A stretch of DNA of 55,000 bases from Chondrilla cf. caribensis (taxonomy: Eukaryota > Porifera > Demospongiae > Chondrillida > Chondrillidae): contig OZ026550.1 in NCBI GenBank assembly GCA_964020155.1, positions 5,896,590 to 5,951,589 of the forward strand, written 5' to 3'. The translations under genes were made by a program, and so were the position numbers. Under the pieces are notes generated by a model, which ran no database searches, was not told where the DNA came from, and worked only from the letters and a program-made list of their open reading frames with translations. Shown piece by piece: positions 20,134 to 34,146 of the stretch (the stretch's first letter is position 1; the number at the start of each line of letters is the position of its first letter).

Positions 20134-23100
20134 ATGACCGAAGAAGAAGATAGCCAGTCTTTAACATCTTTTTGCAGTTACGATGTTGATGAAACAACAT
20201 CCAACACCATGGAACAATTAGCTCCTGCTCAATGTGACAGAAAAGAACTTGCAAGCCAGAGCAAAAATAGCTGTATATCCAACGACAGTGGTCTCAGTGA
20301 ACAATCTTTGAAGGTTTGAAGATACACAGCAATATTTATTGTTTAGTATACGTACACAACTACAGTACACAGTAATAACCGCAGTATAAACGTACAGTAT
20401 AGGTTTACAGCTTTTGCAATACACAGCAGTGGATAACCAATAGCCTTTGAATGATTCTTGATCATTTGTATAACAGCCACTACAACACAGTTAGTAGCCC
20501 CTTTACACTAGAGTAACCTTAAAGCGATTCCGTTAAATCGCTTTTGTAACTGGTTTAAGTAAACCGTTTTGGCGCGTTTACACTTATTACGAATAAAGGA
20601 TTTAGAAGGTGATTTACGCTTCGACGAATGTGAACGCTTGGGCGATTTAATTTGCTTACTGCGAAATCTCTCTGAATACTGGAGTTTCGAATCGAAATAA
20701 CCGAAAATGCCCCCATTTTGTGTCATTTCGATCATATTATTTGCTACTCCTTGTAGTAGAAGGCTTACGCTGTCATGCTGGTTCACATAACTTTTTATGA
20801 CTCTATGGACGTTACGCCACAAATGAAGATGGCCGCAGGTCCGCGTAATGAACCTGATCCGATTATAAAAATATCCGAAATATCATAGCCGAATACTTCA
20901 ATTATCCATTTCTAAAGCGATTCAACCTACGAAAATCGTTTACACTCGAAGCGCTTCATTTTAAACCGACTTTAAACCACCTCCGTAGTAGTCTGGCGTA
21001 GCCGACCCTTGATCCGCCATTTCATTTTGTCTCTTCGTTTTGGTTCAACCCAGAAAGTTTCTTACTCCGAAGCAGTTTTATTTTAGGGTTGGCTAGCGCA
21101 CACTTCAGCGGGCGCTGTGGAATTAGTTGATGCAAAAATGGTTGATTGGCTAGGTGTCGTCATGGGAAAAATTGAATGCAATTCACTAGCCAAAAGATTA
21201 TTTATTCCAACACAGATATTAGAGATTAACCACAACACATCTAGACGATGCCTGTTAGAGTCCTGGATGATCCACAAGGAGACATTAAACAGAGAAGTTA
21301 TTATGGGTTATGGTGAGCAGTTATTATGGTTTTTCACCGAAGCTTGTCTGTAGCAAAACGTTGTTTCCTTCTAGTATCGCGATGGGTGCTTCCTACTGTG
21401 GCTTTTACAGTGATGTGAAGTGTGTTGAATTTGCTAAAGGAATGTAATATTTTTTGCATGACTGCTGTGATCGCCATTTTACTAATTATACCGCATTCGA
21501 CCCCGCCCCTTTGCTACCACTATTGTCCCCAGACCCGCTCTCCGCCCTGACAAAATAAAATGGCAGATTAAGGGTCGGCTACGCCAGACTACCTCTGTAG
21601 GTGGTTTGAATTTCGTACTAATCACTTTAACGCGTTTACACACTCGCGATTTAAGCGATTAAGTTTAAAGCGCTTCACTAATCGTTTCAAAGCTCTAGTG
21701 TTAGGATAATGCTACAAATAACACTACTACTGGTGTTCAACAGGTGCAAAGTATTAAAATGGTGTGATATATTGTAGCAGGAAGTAATTAAGACGAGTTT
21801 CTACGATTATAGCAACTGGTAGCTTACACTACTTACAACACACTAAGTGTATTCTTAAGCAGACAAATTTATTTGAGTTGAAACGTCCAGATAAAGAACT
21901 CTTTTCACCAGACTGCGTTTATAAACGCTCCTCAGTCCGAAAGGATTTTCCCAACAACAGACAATATTTTGATAAAAAGAAAATTTTGATAATAGTAATA
22001 TCCAGTGATGCATTCTTAACTTAACAGACAAATTTTTCTTTGTATAATGCATAAATATAGGTATAATTTTAATAAAGATTTACTTGCAAATGTGATTAGA
22101 GCAGAAAATATGTAATACATAATGTATGGACGAGCGAACAATGGCCAAAATACTAAGCCTGATACTGAATACTTAGCCTAAAGTGCTAAGCACTGAGGGT
22201 ATAGCACCTGAGAGCCTATATGGAGGCCATTAACTACCTGTTCATATGTCATCTACACGGGTTAAAACCAACCGTCTAACTGTCCATGCGGAGAACCTTC
22301 GATTCCCTGTTTTTCCTTCACGGCTGATGGCCATTTTTAATTATCGGCCCAGTGACTTCTGGTTGTTGGGTGATTCGATTGGCTGTTGTCCAATAATCAA
22401 ATTTTAAACTTACTGTTGTTATAGCAACTACCCTCTGTTGCCACCAGTGAAGATGCTTCAAAAGTGGCTGGGCCCGATTCGATTGTGCATGACTCGCCGC
22501 ACCAGTAAGCCCGCCTTTGGCGGGCTTACTGGCTAGTATGTATAAAGGATGATGGAGCACCAATCAAAATGCAGCATTTCAAATTCAAAATTACCACATT
22601 CATTTGACATTTGGGACACTCTGTGTTTGAAGTTCTCCACCAGATGAAGTGCTGTATCTAAAATGCTGAAGCTGTTGCAGTGTTGTATACAATTGTGTTA
22701 CTGGTAAGAACTTTTGAAACATTGCAAGTTAATATTTTGGGGAGGTTATTATGGCTAATACAGGACCACTCCCATACTAATAATCATATGATTGCACAGT
22801 CATCATGATTTATTATACACATTATTCACTCGTCAAATTGTATAGGAAATGTTCAAAGAAGGATGTCACAAAGTGGAAGATGCATGGGAGCACATGTCGG
22901 ACATAAAAAAGGAAGAAAATAAGCGCCTTCAGGAGGAAAACAAGCAGCTTCAGTATGGAAATAAGCGCCTTGAGGTCAAAAATAAGCAACTCGAGGCTGA
23001 AAATAAGAAGCTTCAGAAGGAAAAAGAAGACCTGCAGGAAAATACAAACCCATGTCAAGAAAAGAAACTACAGGAAGAAAATACTCGGCTCCGTGCTGAC

Positions 23101-23673
23101 TTGGAAGGTGTACTGTGTAGCTTGCTGAGAGTTGTAGAATTGAATAAATCTGTCGATAGTGAGATATTTCAAAAAGTGCAGTATCTTAGTGAGCAGCATG
23201 GCCTTAACCTACAGGATGGGGCCTACAAATTCCCAATAGTGTGTACTGATAAGAAGCAAGAAGACGCACCCACACATAATGGGAACCAGCAAACTCTTCA
23301 GGAAGCCTCTGTCATACATATAGAGTCCAAAACTGAATATCAGCCAACAGTACCTATGAAATTGGACAGGGCAACACAGTTTGATCGGGAAGTCCAGTCC
23401 ACACATTCTAGTCCAAAGAAATGTGCTAGTGAGACGGGTAGACCAAAACTCCCAGCAATACCTCAACCAAACACTAGTCATAAACCACCAAGCTTGAATG
23501 ATGCGTTCAGACCCAAATCAAATGAATCCTTTCCACCTTTAAGCCCTAATGGTAGCCCAACGAAAGCCAAAGGGACAAAAACAGGCTCGAACTCCCCAGA
23601 GAAAACTACACGCGAGATTTACTCACAGAGGCTATTCGCAATATCTACTCATGGAGGCTATTACCACAAGTGA
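20134..23673 (+). CDS. Coiled-coil gene D: DSG motif and Asn-at-a heptad array
   Basis: Two exons: 20134-20313 (donor AAG|GTTTGA, as in gene A) and 22846-23673 (acceptor GTATAG|GAA), phase 0, 335 aa. Exon 1 is Ser/Thr-rich and carries D51-S-G-L-S-E-Q-S58, a DSG(x)4S form of the degron. Exon 2 holds a strict heptad array (residues 85-123). Asn occupies five successive a positions (85, 92, 99, 106, 113) and Leu the d positions (88 to 123), encoded by 21-bp repeats. A second helical part (KKLQEENTRLRADLEG) matches gene A, and a Ser/Pro-rich tail follows. An AATAAA lies at 23700-23705. The 2.5-kb intron contains nested foldback elements and a hairpin at 22502-22532. No membrane span is present. 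It is probably a dimeric coiled-coil protein of unknown role. Confidence 0.75.
20500..21708. mobile_element. Foldback element in gene D intron, host of a nested MULE-like element
   Basis: Terminal parts are inverted: TTTACACTAGAG and AAAGCGATT near 20505-20530 answer AATCGTTTCAAAGCTCTAGTG at about 21685-21705. Internal runs such as AAGCGCTTCATTTTAAACC and its inverse near 21655-21680 extend the symmetry. The element is split by 20989-21591. The target duplication is not clear, so the superfamily is left open. Confidence 0.65.
20989..21591. mobile_element. 603-bp MULE-like element nested in the foldback element
   Basis: The ends are TAGTCTGGCGTAGCCGACCC and its inverse GGGTCGGCTACGCCAGACTA. 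The flanking 9-bp repeats are CCTCCGTAG (20980-20988) and CCTCTGTAG (21592-21600), one mismatch. Terminal sequence and 9-bp duplication match the elements at 9.3 kb. It carries a 78-codon open frame (21117-21353) of unknown origin, perhaps captured or a transposase remnant. Confidence 0.8.
22502..22532. repeat. Perfect 14-bp-stem hairpin in gene D intron
   Basis: CCAGTAAGCCCGCC, loop TTT, GGCGGGCTTACTGG. It may be a foldback tip or a structured intron element. Confidence 0.8.
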
Positions 23674-24074
23674 AAATAGATTGCCCACAAGTAAATGAAA
23701 ATAAACATAAAACTGATCATTTGATCCATGACTGTGATTTCTTATTATCAATTTTTTGATAGCAATGTGCACAAACACTTTTAAAGACTTGAGAATAATC
23801 GCACAACTAACCATGTAATGAAACCACAAATTTTACATTTTGTCAATTTTTTTGTGATTTATGCATACATTTTGGTGCACTTACCATAATTTGTAACACA
23901 TTGTTATGATTACACAGACTATTATTGCTGTACATTTTCAAAATGAGCATTGTATGTATATAATGTAGCTATGCATGGGATTGTATATAATACTGAATGC
24001 TATGTATTTGACATTATAAGATATTATCACCTGATGAGGTCAAACATCAAAGGCACCGCCTGGGCAGTAAATTT

Positions 24075-24114
24075 GATACTGTCCCTGCGCGCACGTGCGC
24101 GCAGGGACAGTATC
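24075..24114. repeat. Perfect 40-bp palindrome
   Basis: GATACTGTCCCTGCGCGCAC followed directly by its reverse complement, with no spacer. The core GCGCGCACGTGCGCGC alternates purine and pyrimidine. A looser symmetry (GGGCAGTAAAT.. / ..GCGCCCAG) extends it on both sides. Confidence 0.9.
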
Positions 24115-24340
24115 GCGTAAGCGCCCAGTTTTTACCTTAAAAGGGCAATAATTGTGAGGTGCTAGACAAACTATGATAATTTTGCGCATTCCAAGAAATG
24201 AATATCATTATAGCAATAACACAACACAACACAACACAGTACGCAGAGAGTAACAGCAGTTGGGAGGATACTTCGAATAAAAGTCGGAAATCCAGTAGTT
24301 CATTAATGCCAACGCTACTACAGTCTTCTGCTATGTACTC

Positions 24341-24479
24341 CGATATTCAGAATCGGCTATCTATCCGCGACTGAGTTCCACGAAGTCGGCGTGATCAAAA
24401 TTGAAAACAGCCGCTTTTGCTACCTTGCTTTCTACATTTCTGGGCGTTTCTTCCCATAAATAGTCGATTCTGAATATCG
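24341..24479. repeat. Foldback with 20-bp arms
   Basis: CGATATTCAGAATCGGCTAT (24341-24360) matches the inverse of 24460-24479 at 19 of 20 positions. The loop is about 100 bp. Confidence 0.7.
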
Positions 24480-24575
24480 TACGCACACAGGACTGGACTG
24501 GAGAGCAGAAAATATCTTCAGAAAGATGCAGCGATTCTCTTCGTGAATTTGGAGCGTTTATTTGGCGATAAATGG

Positions 24576-24690
24576 GTTACTACCCGCCTGCCTCGGGAGG
24601 TATCGTATTTACTGCTCTCGCCCTCGGGCGCTTCGCGCCCGAGGGTCTCGCGCAGTAAATACGATACCTCCCTCGTAGGCGGGTAGTAAC
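24576..24690. repeat. 115-bp hairpin with nested inner stem
   Basis: The outer arms begin GTTACTACCCGCC and end GGCGGGTAGTAAC. The middle arms are GGTATCGTATTTACTG and its inverse, and the inner stem is CCCTCGGGCGC / GCGCCCGAGGG around TTC. The GCAGTAAAT..GATAC motif is shared with the palindrome at 24075, suggesting related foldback elements. Confidence 0.85.
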
Positions 24691-25144
24691 ATATAATTAT
24701 TATTATGCATTAAATGAAGTTATGCAAATTGCATGGATATCGAGGTGTGGCGAGACTACACAAATTTAAGTTACAAGCAGACTCACAGTACACTGTGATT
24801 AGCACAGGATATGCTCATGTTCGGTAAGAGCTACCATTAAGCCATCCCATGGATACTCATTGATGGTGTTTGGAATTTCCAACAAACAAACTTTGAGATA
24901 TAAACCACCCTCTGGAAATGGTTGAGGTGTATAGTACAGACCCCATTACACATGTATAAGAGCTTATGTGCAACTACAAATACAGACCACCATATTTCAC
25001 ACACTGTACAGATTTAGTCTACTACTCACACACTGTACATATCACTCAAGCACACACTGTACAGACTACTACTCACACACTGTACAGATCACTCAAACAC
25101 ACTGTACGTACAGATCACTCAAGCACACACTCTACAGACTACCA

Positions 25145-25149
<5 letters not shown>

Positions 25150-25187
<38 letters not shown>
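25150..25187. repeat. (CA)n microsatellite
   Basis: Short CA tract preceded by degenerate ACACTGTACAGA repeats (about 25000-25140). Confidence 0.85.
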
Positions 25188-25189
<2 letters not shown>

Positions 25190-25434
25190 CACAACATATC
25201 AAAAATCTGTTCTTCCTGATAACTGACAACAAATACTGTGTACTTCACTTTTCTAGAAAATACTTGCTGACATAATAGATTTGGGAATACTCAAGTGTAC
25301 ATAAACCGACCTCAGGTCACTAAGTATTTGATTATTATGGGTACAATATGTTATGTTTACTGTGCTAAATGCTAATATGGCTGCAATCTCAATAAAATGG
25401 TATGAGAGAGGATAAAGTACTGTAAACAATCCCA

Positions 25435-25967
25435 AGTTCAAGCATAAGTCAGTCAACAAAGAAGACGGAGCACAACTAGATATCGTAGCAGAGAACTTTT
25501 GGAGTGAGGACAGGCAGCGTGCATTCTTTGATGTATGGGTTTTCAACCTTTTGCACAAAGCCACCAAACCACCAATATAAGGCAATGCTACTGAGGTCAA
25601 GAAATGGAGAAGCAAAGGCAATGTGAGGAAAGAATTAGAGAAGTACAGATCATTTTCTCCACTGGTCTTTACATCTGTATGAGGTATGGGGCCCACAGCG
25701 AAAGTTGAATACAAACGATTAGCATCGTACATGGCCGAAAAGCAAGAGAAACCATACAGTACCATATTACACTGGATAAGATGTAAACTAAATTCCTCCC
25801 TATTGAGATCAGCAATGTGTTTGAGAGGTTCCAGATCAACAAGACACCATCCAGCAAATCCTGAGCTCATCACAATTATAGTGAATGCAGAATGCAAGGT
25901 CCCCCATCTTGATCTTGATAGAACAGATTCACAGAAACTTACTAAGAATTACTTTCTTGTTGGTTGA
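25435..25967 (+). pseudogene. Decayed C-terminal part of a mobile-element ORF
   Basis: On the plus strand three successive frames give recognisable pieces. The first contains GAQLDIVAENFW and RQRAFFDVWVF (about 25457-25578, then a stop). The second has QEMEKQRQCEERIREVQ (about 25600-25660). The third, 25686-25967, contains AKVEYKRLASYMAEKQ, SLLRSAMCLRGSRS and HHPANPEL. From memory this order is that of the C-terminal segment of a multi-copy ORF of invertebrate mobile elements; I cannot name the element class with confidence. Frame changes and stops show it is dead. The 214-codon minus-strand frame across the same DNA is an antisense shadow. Confidence 0.6.
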
Positions 25968-26381
25968 TTTATTTACTGTTCTTATTATGCAGCACCACTA
26001 GTTAGACTAAGTAACACTTAATAATGGCAATGAATAATTTCAAATAACTGTAAACAATCCCTAATTAGTAATTTGCATCCAAGATTCATTTTATACGTAT
26101 ACAGTCAAAAAAACTTCAAAATTGCATGTTACCAGAATCTTGTAATGTTGGCACTAATTGTCTGGACTTGTCATAAGTATGATATAGGATATTTTGAACA
26201 GGGATTGTTTCTATAGTGTATTAGTAGTTTCTGTACAAATATAAAATTATTAATGTACATGTATATAATTGTTGGTAAAATATATGTACAATATATTATG
26301 ATGTAAGCATTACACATTGACTAGAAAACAGTATGTACAATTACACAGAACAAACACAACCCAACACAACAGTACTACCAG

Positions 26382-29212
<2,831 letters not shown>

Positions 29213-29273
29213 GTCTGTTGGACTATAGGACTTGCTAAGTTCAAAGGTTGATGGAGTTGAAGTACAGTAGTCG

Positions 29274-29836
<563 letters not shown>

Positions 29837-30599
29837 TCGACAGAACCAGTAACTCAGCTCTTGCTCTTGTTCACAGACAGCAATTGAGAGGTCTCACTAA
29901 CAAAAGTGAAGACGTCCGTCAATAAAAGATACTTTTGGATTACCAATAAGAGCTGCATTCCTTGGTCTCACCACAGTCTATACACTGTATACATGTCAGC
30001 ACACATACAAGGCTCTATAGAAGACAATACCTCCCATTAGGTGTGTATGGAATTACCCAAAGAGATGACAATGTATGCATAATATTCTGCTCCAATTCAT
30101 ATGCATATAATACCATTGGCAATATACATTATTCATACTGTACAATAGTAATATGATGAATTTATATAGTTTCATACAGGTATTACTCCAGTATAATGTA
30201 CACATGTTGTACCAATACAAATCATCCCAACCTCACTACAATGGCCACACTGTATACACTCCACTGCTAATTCACTAGTGTCACACCATCCAGCATAGCC
30301 CGGGGCTGGCTGGGAGGGAAACCCTACCTCTGCTGCACATTACACTTGTATTGAGCTATTCACCACACGACACAATGACTGCAATTGAGGTGTCTTTATA
30401 TGTTCATCAGTTGAATTTGTGTGTATGTGACATGTTGATATTAAGTGACATTGAAATGGTAAAACCCTATAATTAGTGAATAGAACTGTGTGAATAAATT
30501 AAAAATGTCCTCTGTAAACTGTACATAATAAATTACAAATAGATAAGTATTTGTCTACACACAAAAACATGTAACATTGGAGTATGACCCTATAATTAT
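29837..30599. other. Intergenic region between the FN3 receptor and the PAQR3 3' end
   Basis: AT-rich DNA with no coding exon, RNA gene or repeat that I can recognise. The right edge is the presumed 3' UTR of PAQR3 (minus strand). Confidence 0.55.
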
Positions 30600-31294
30600 C
30601 TACATGAGGAACACTTGGTCACACCCCACGTTCTTCCAGTACTTGAACACGTAGATGGAGGCGTGGTGGGTCCAGCCGAAGGCCAGTAAGACCATGACAT
30701 GCCACCACTGATGACTGGATCCGAAAATGTTGAATTTGCCTGAGAACAAAGCAATTGACAAACTTGATTGAAACAATCAACTTCGTCTACGTAAAGTGAT
30801 AAATGATTGCTTTGAGTCGTAATAGGTGGTCACACAGGGCTTGTAAAGGCACACACAATACTTATAAGATGCTGAATTCACCTGACATGGGATACGTACA
30901 GTGGAAACTCGTTAAGACAAACTCTCTCAAGACAAATTTCTGCTGAACACAAACCACATTTTGAGCAATATTTGTTTGCTGTAGTAGTGTACATGTAGTG
31001 AGCAAATCCTGATAAGAAGAACATCTGATAACAAGGACTGATGTAGTGGGTCCCTTGTAGTTTGTCTCAACAGGTTTCTACCGTAATCAACTTCATCAAA
31101 AGTGATCAACAATTTAGGTGGGCACACAAGGCCTGATAAAGGCACACACAATGCACTTTGTGTGGGGGGTAATAGTGGGCTGACCTGGGAAGTGTCTCTC
31201 GGGGAACTTGGACACATAGAACAACCCACCGGATATGCCAAGGATGTAGCTGACACAGGTTCTCGGGATGAAGAGCTAGTGGAGTGGGAATGAT

Positions 31295-31358
<64 letters not shown>

Positions 31359-33940
31359 CGTGTGTGTGTGCATGTGTGTGTCCGTCCATCCGTGCGTGCA
31401 TGCGTGCGAGTGTGCATGCGTATGTGTGTGTGTTTTACTGAAGTTTACTGTTAGTCTGTACATATTGCCATGACAACCAACCCGAACAATGTCCGACTGC
31501 AGACCTCCGTTGAGTACTATCCAGTGTGTCATCGGAACCACACCCATCAACATGATCCCGGAATAGAGGAGTAGCCTCCTCCAGTACCACCTGGAGCTTA
31601 GGAAGTCCGGGTGGATCTGGAGAGCGATCGCTACCATGGCAGCCGTTATCAAGAGAAACATATATAGTGTTTGAAAGGTCTAGTGGGATAGAGAGAAGTG
31701 TTCGATAGACAACAGGACCAGATGATAGACAGGCAGAGACTGATAGACAGATAGACAGACGGACAGACAGATAGACAGGCAGACAGACAGACGGCTTGGC
31801 ACAGAAAGACAGACACACTAAAATAAATGGATGAAATTTACTGTGTACTCAAGGTCTAACAATATAGAGTACACCCTCCCCTGGGTCCACATGACATGGT
31901 TGTACCTTATGCCTGCATCCTACCTTAGTGGAGATGCTACACACCTGGTGGTGTGCTCTTCAAGGTACGTGACTCCTAGGGTAAGTCAGACTGCACATGT
32001 ATACATGTACATGTGTGTGAGGTACCATACAGCACACATGTACATATGTACATACCATAGGTATAGAATACACACCCTGTACGAATATATTGCATGTACA
32101 GGACACATACCATGTACTGTACATACTGTACATACAGAACACACACATACCATGTACTGTAAATACTGTATGTACAGAAGACCCACCCACACGTACGTGA
32201 TAACAGTAGAATGCATAATATGCTCCTGGGAAGTAGCACCCGATGAGACCAATGGAGACCCCCATTAGGTCCAGACCGAACCAGACCTTGCTGACCACCT
32301 CCGACTGACAGTTGAACAAGTGGAAACCAGAGGAGAAGAAGAGACAGCACTGAAGGGAAGAAAAGGAGAGCAAATGAGAGAATAGACGGGAATTCAATAG
32401 ATAATGTGCACCAACCAGGAGTGTGTGCTAACCAGGAGTGTGTACTAACCAGGAGTGTGTGCTAACCAGGAGTGTGTACTAACCAGGAGTGTGTGCTAAC
32501 CAGGAGTGTGTACTAACCAGGAGTGTGTGCTAACCAGGAGTGTGTGCTAACCAGGAGTGTGTACTAACCAGGAGTGTGTGCTAACCAGGAGTGTGTACTA
32601 ACCAGGAGTGTGTGCTAACCAGGAGTGCGTACTAACCAGGAGTGCGTACTAACCAGGAGTGCGTACTAACCAGGAGTGCGTACTAACCAGGAGTGTGTAC
32701 TAACCAGGAGTGTGTACAAACCAGGAGTGTGTGCTAACCAGGAGTGTGTACCAACCAGGAGTGTGTACTAACCAGGAGTGTGTACAAACCAGGAGTGTGT
32801 GCTAACCAGGAGTGTGTACTAACCAGGAGTGTGTGCTAACCAGGAGTGCGTACTAACCAGGAGTGCGTACTAACCAGGAGTGTGTACTAACCAGGAGTGT
32901 GTACTAACCAGGAGTGTGTACCAACCAGGAGTGTGTACTAACCAGGAGTGTGTACAAACCAGGAGTGTGTGCTAACCAGAAGTGTGTACCAACCAGGAGT
33001 GTGTACTAACCAGGAGTGTGTACAAACCAGGAGTGTGTACTAACCAGGAGTGTGTACAAACCAGGAGTGTGTACCAACCAGGAGTGTGTACTAACCAGGA
33101 GTGTGTACAAACCAGGAGTGTGTGCTAACCAGGAGTGTGTACTAACCAGGAGTGTGTACTAACCAGAAGTGTGTACTAACTATTAATGTTATCGGGTGTC
33201 AAAATGAAAATAATATATTATTTTCATTTGAAATTCATTCATTCGTTACATTTGCGGCTGGTCCTAAAACCCAAACAACACTATAAGAACAGGGAGTCCT
33301 TCCCCAACAACAAGCGACAACAATGGATACAACAGACCTCTCTATTGAGAGCACCACCTACAACAACAGAGGGACATACAGTGGAGCCTCTCTATTAGGG
33401 ACACTTTGGGACCTTGATTTTAGTCCTTATTACAGAGGTGTCCTCAATTCAGAGGTCATTTAATACACTACAGTACTACACTGGGACACAGAATGGTGTC
33501 CTTATTATGGAGGTTTCTTCAATTCAGAGGTTTGTAATAGAGATGTTCCATTGTAATCATTTCATTCCTTATCACAGAGGTTTCCTAACTAGAGTACTAC
33601 ACTGGGACACGGAATGGTGTCCTTAATACAGAGGTTTCCTAACTAGAGTACTACACTGGGACACGGAATGGTGTCCTTATTACAGAGGTTTCCTCAATTC
33701 ATGAAGTCCCAACAGCGGAGTGACAACTCACCAGGTAGCAAACCCCCATTATCGTGAACGTAAAATGATCGCCATAGTCACCACCAGCCTCGGGGATCAC
33801 TACCACATTGTCTTCCAACAGTGTAAATGAAAAGTACATAAATCCAACCAGGTGCGTCCAAATGTTGATGGTCTCATTGGTCAAGGTGAACATACTACAG
33901 AATAAAGAATATGTACGTATACACACACACACAAACTCAT

Positions 33941-34011
<71 letters not shown>

Positions 34012-34014
34012 CAT

Positions 34015-34074
<60 letters not shown>

Positions 34075-34076
34075 CC

Positions 34077-34146
<70 letters not shown>

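Noticed and set aside
21117..21353. 78-codon frame as a host gene
   Set aside because: Wholly inside a MULE-like element with clear ends and target duplications; treated as part of the element.
25253..25950. 214-codon hydrophobic minus-strand frame resembling a multi-span protein
   Set aside because: Antisense to a plus-strand decayed mobile-element ORF; only an alternative start codon and no family match.
31922..31975. Exon-like minus-strand segment with AG and GT borders in PAQR3 intron 4
   Set aside because: Joining exon 4 (32197) directly to 31679 restores the conserved PAQR sequence; inserting this segment breaks the frame or the helix.
32409..33181. CRISPR array (regular repeats)
   Set aside because: Contiguous 17-bp units without unique spacers, in an intron of a eukaryotic gene.
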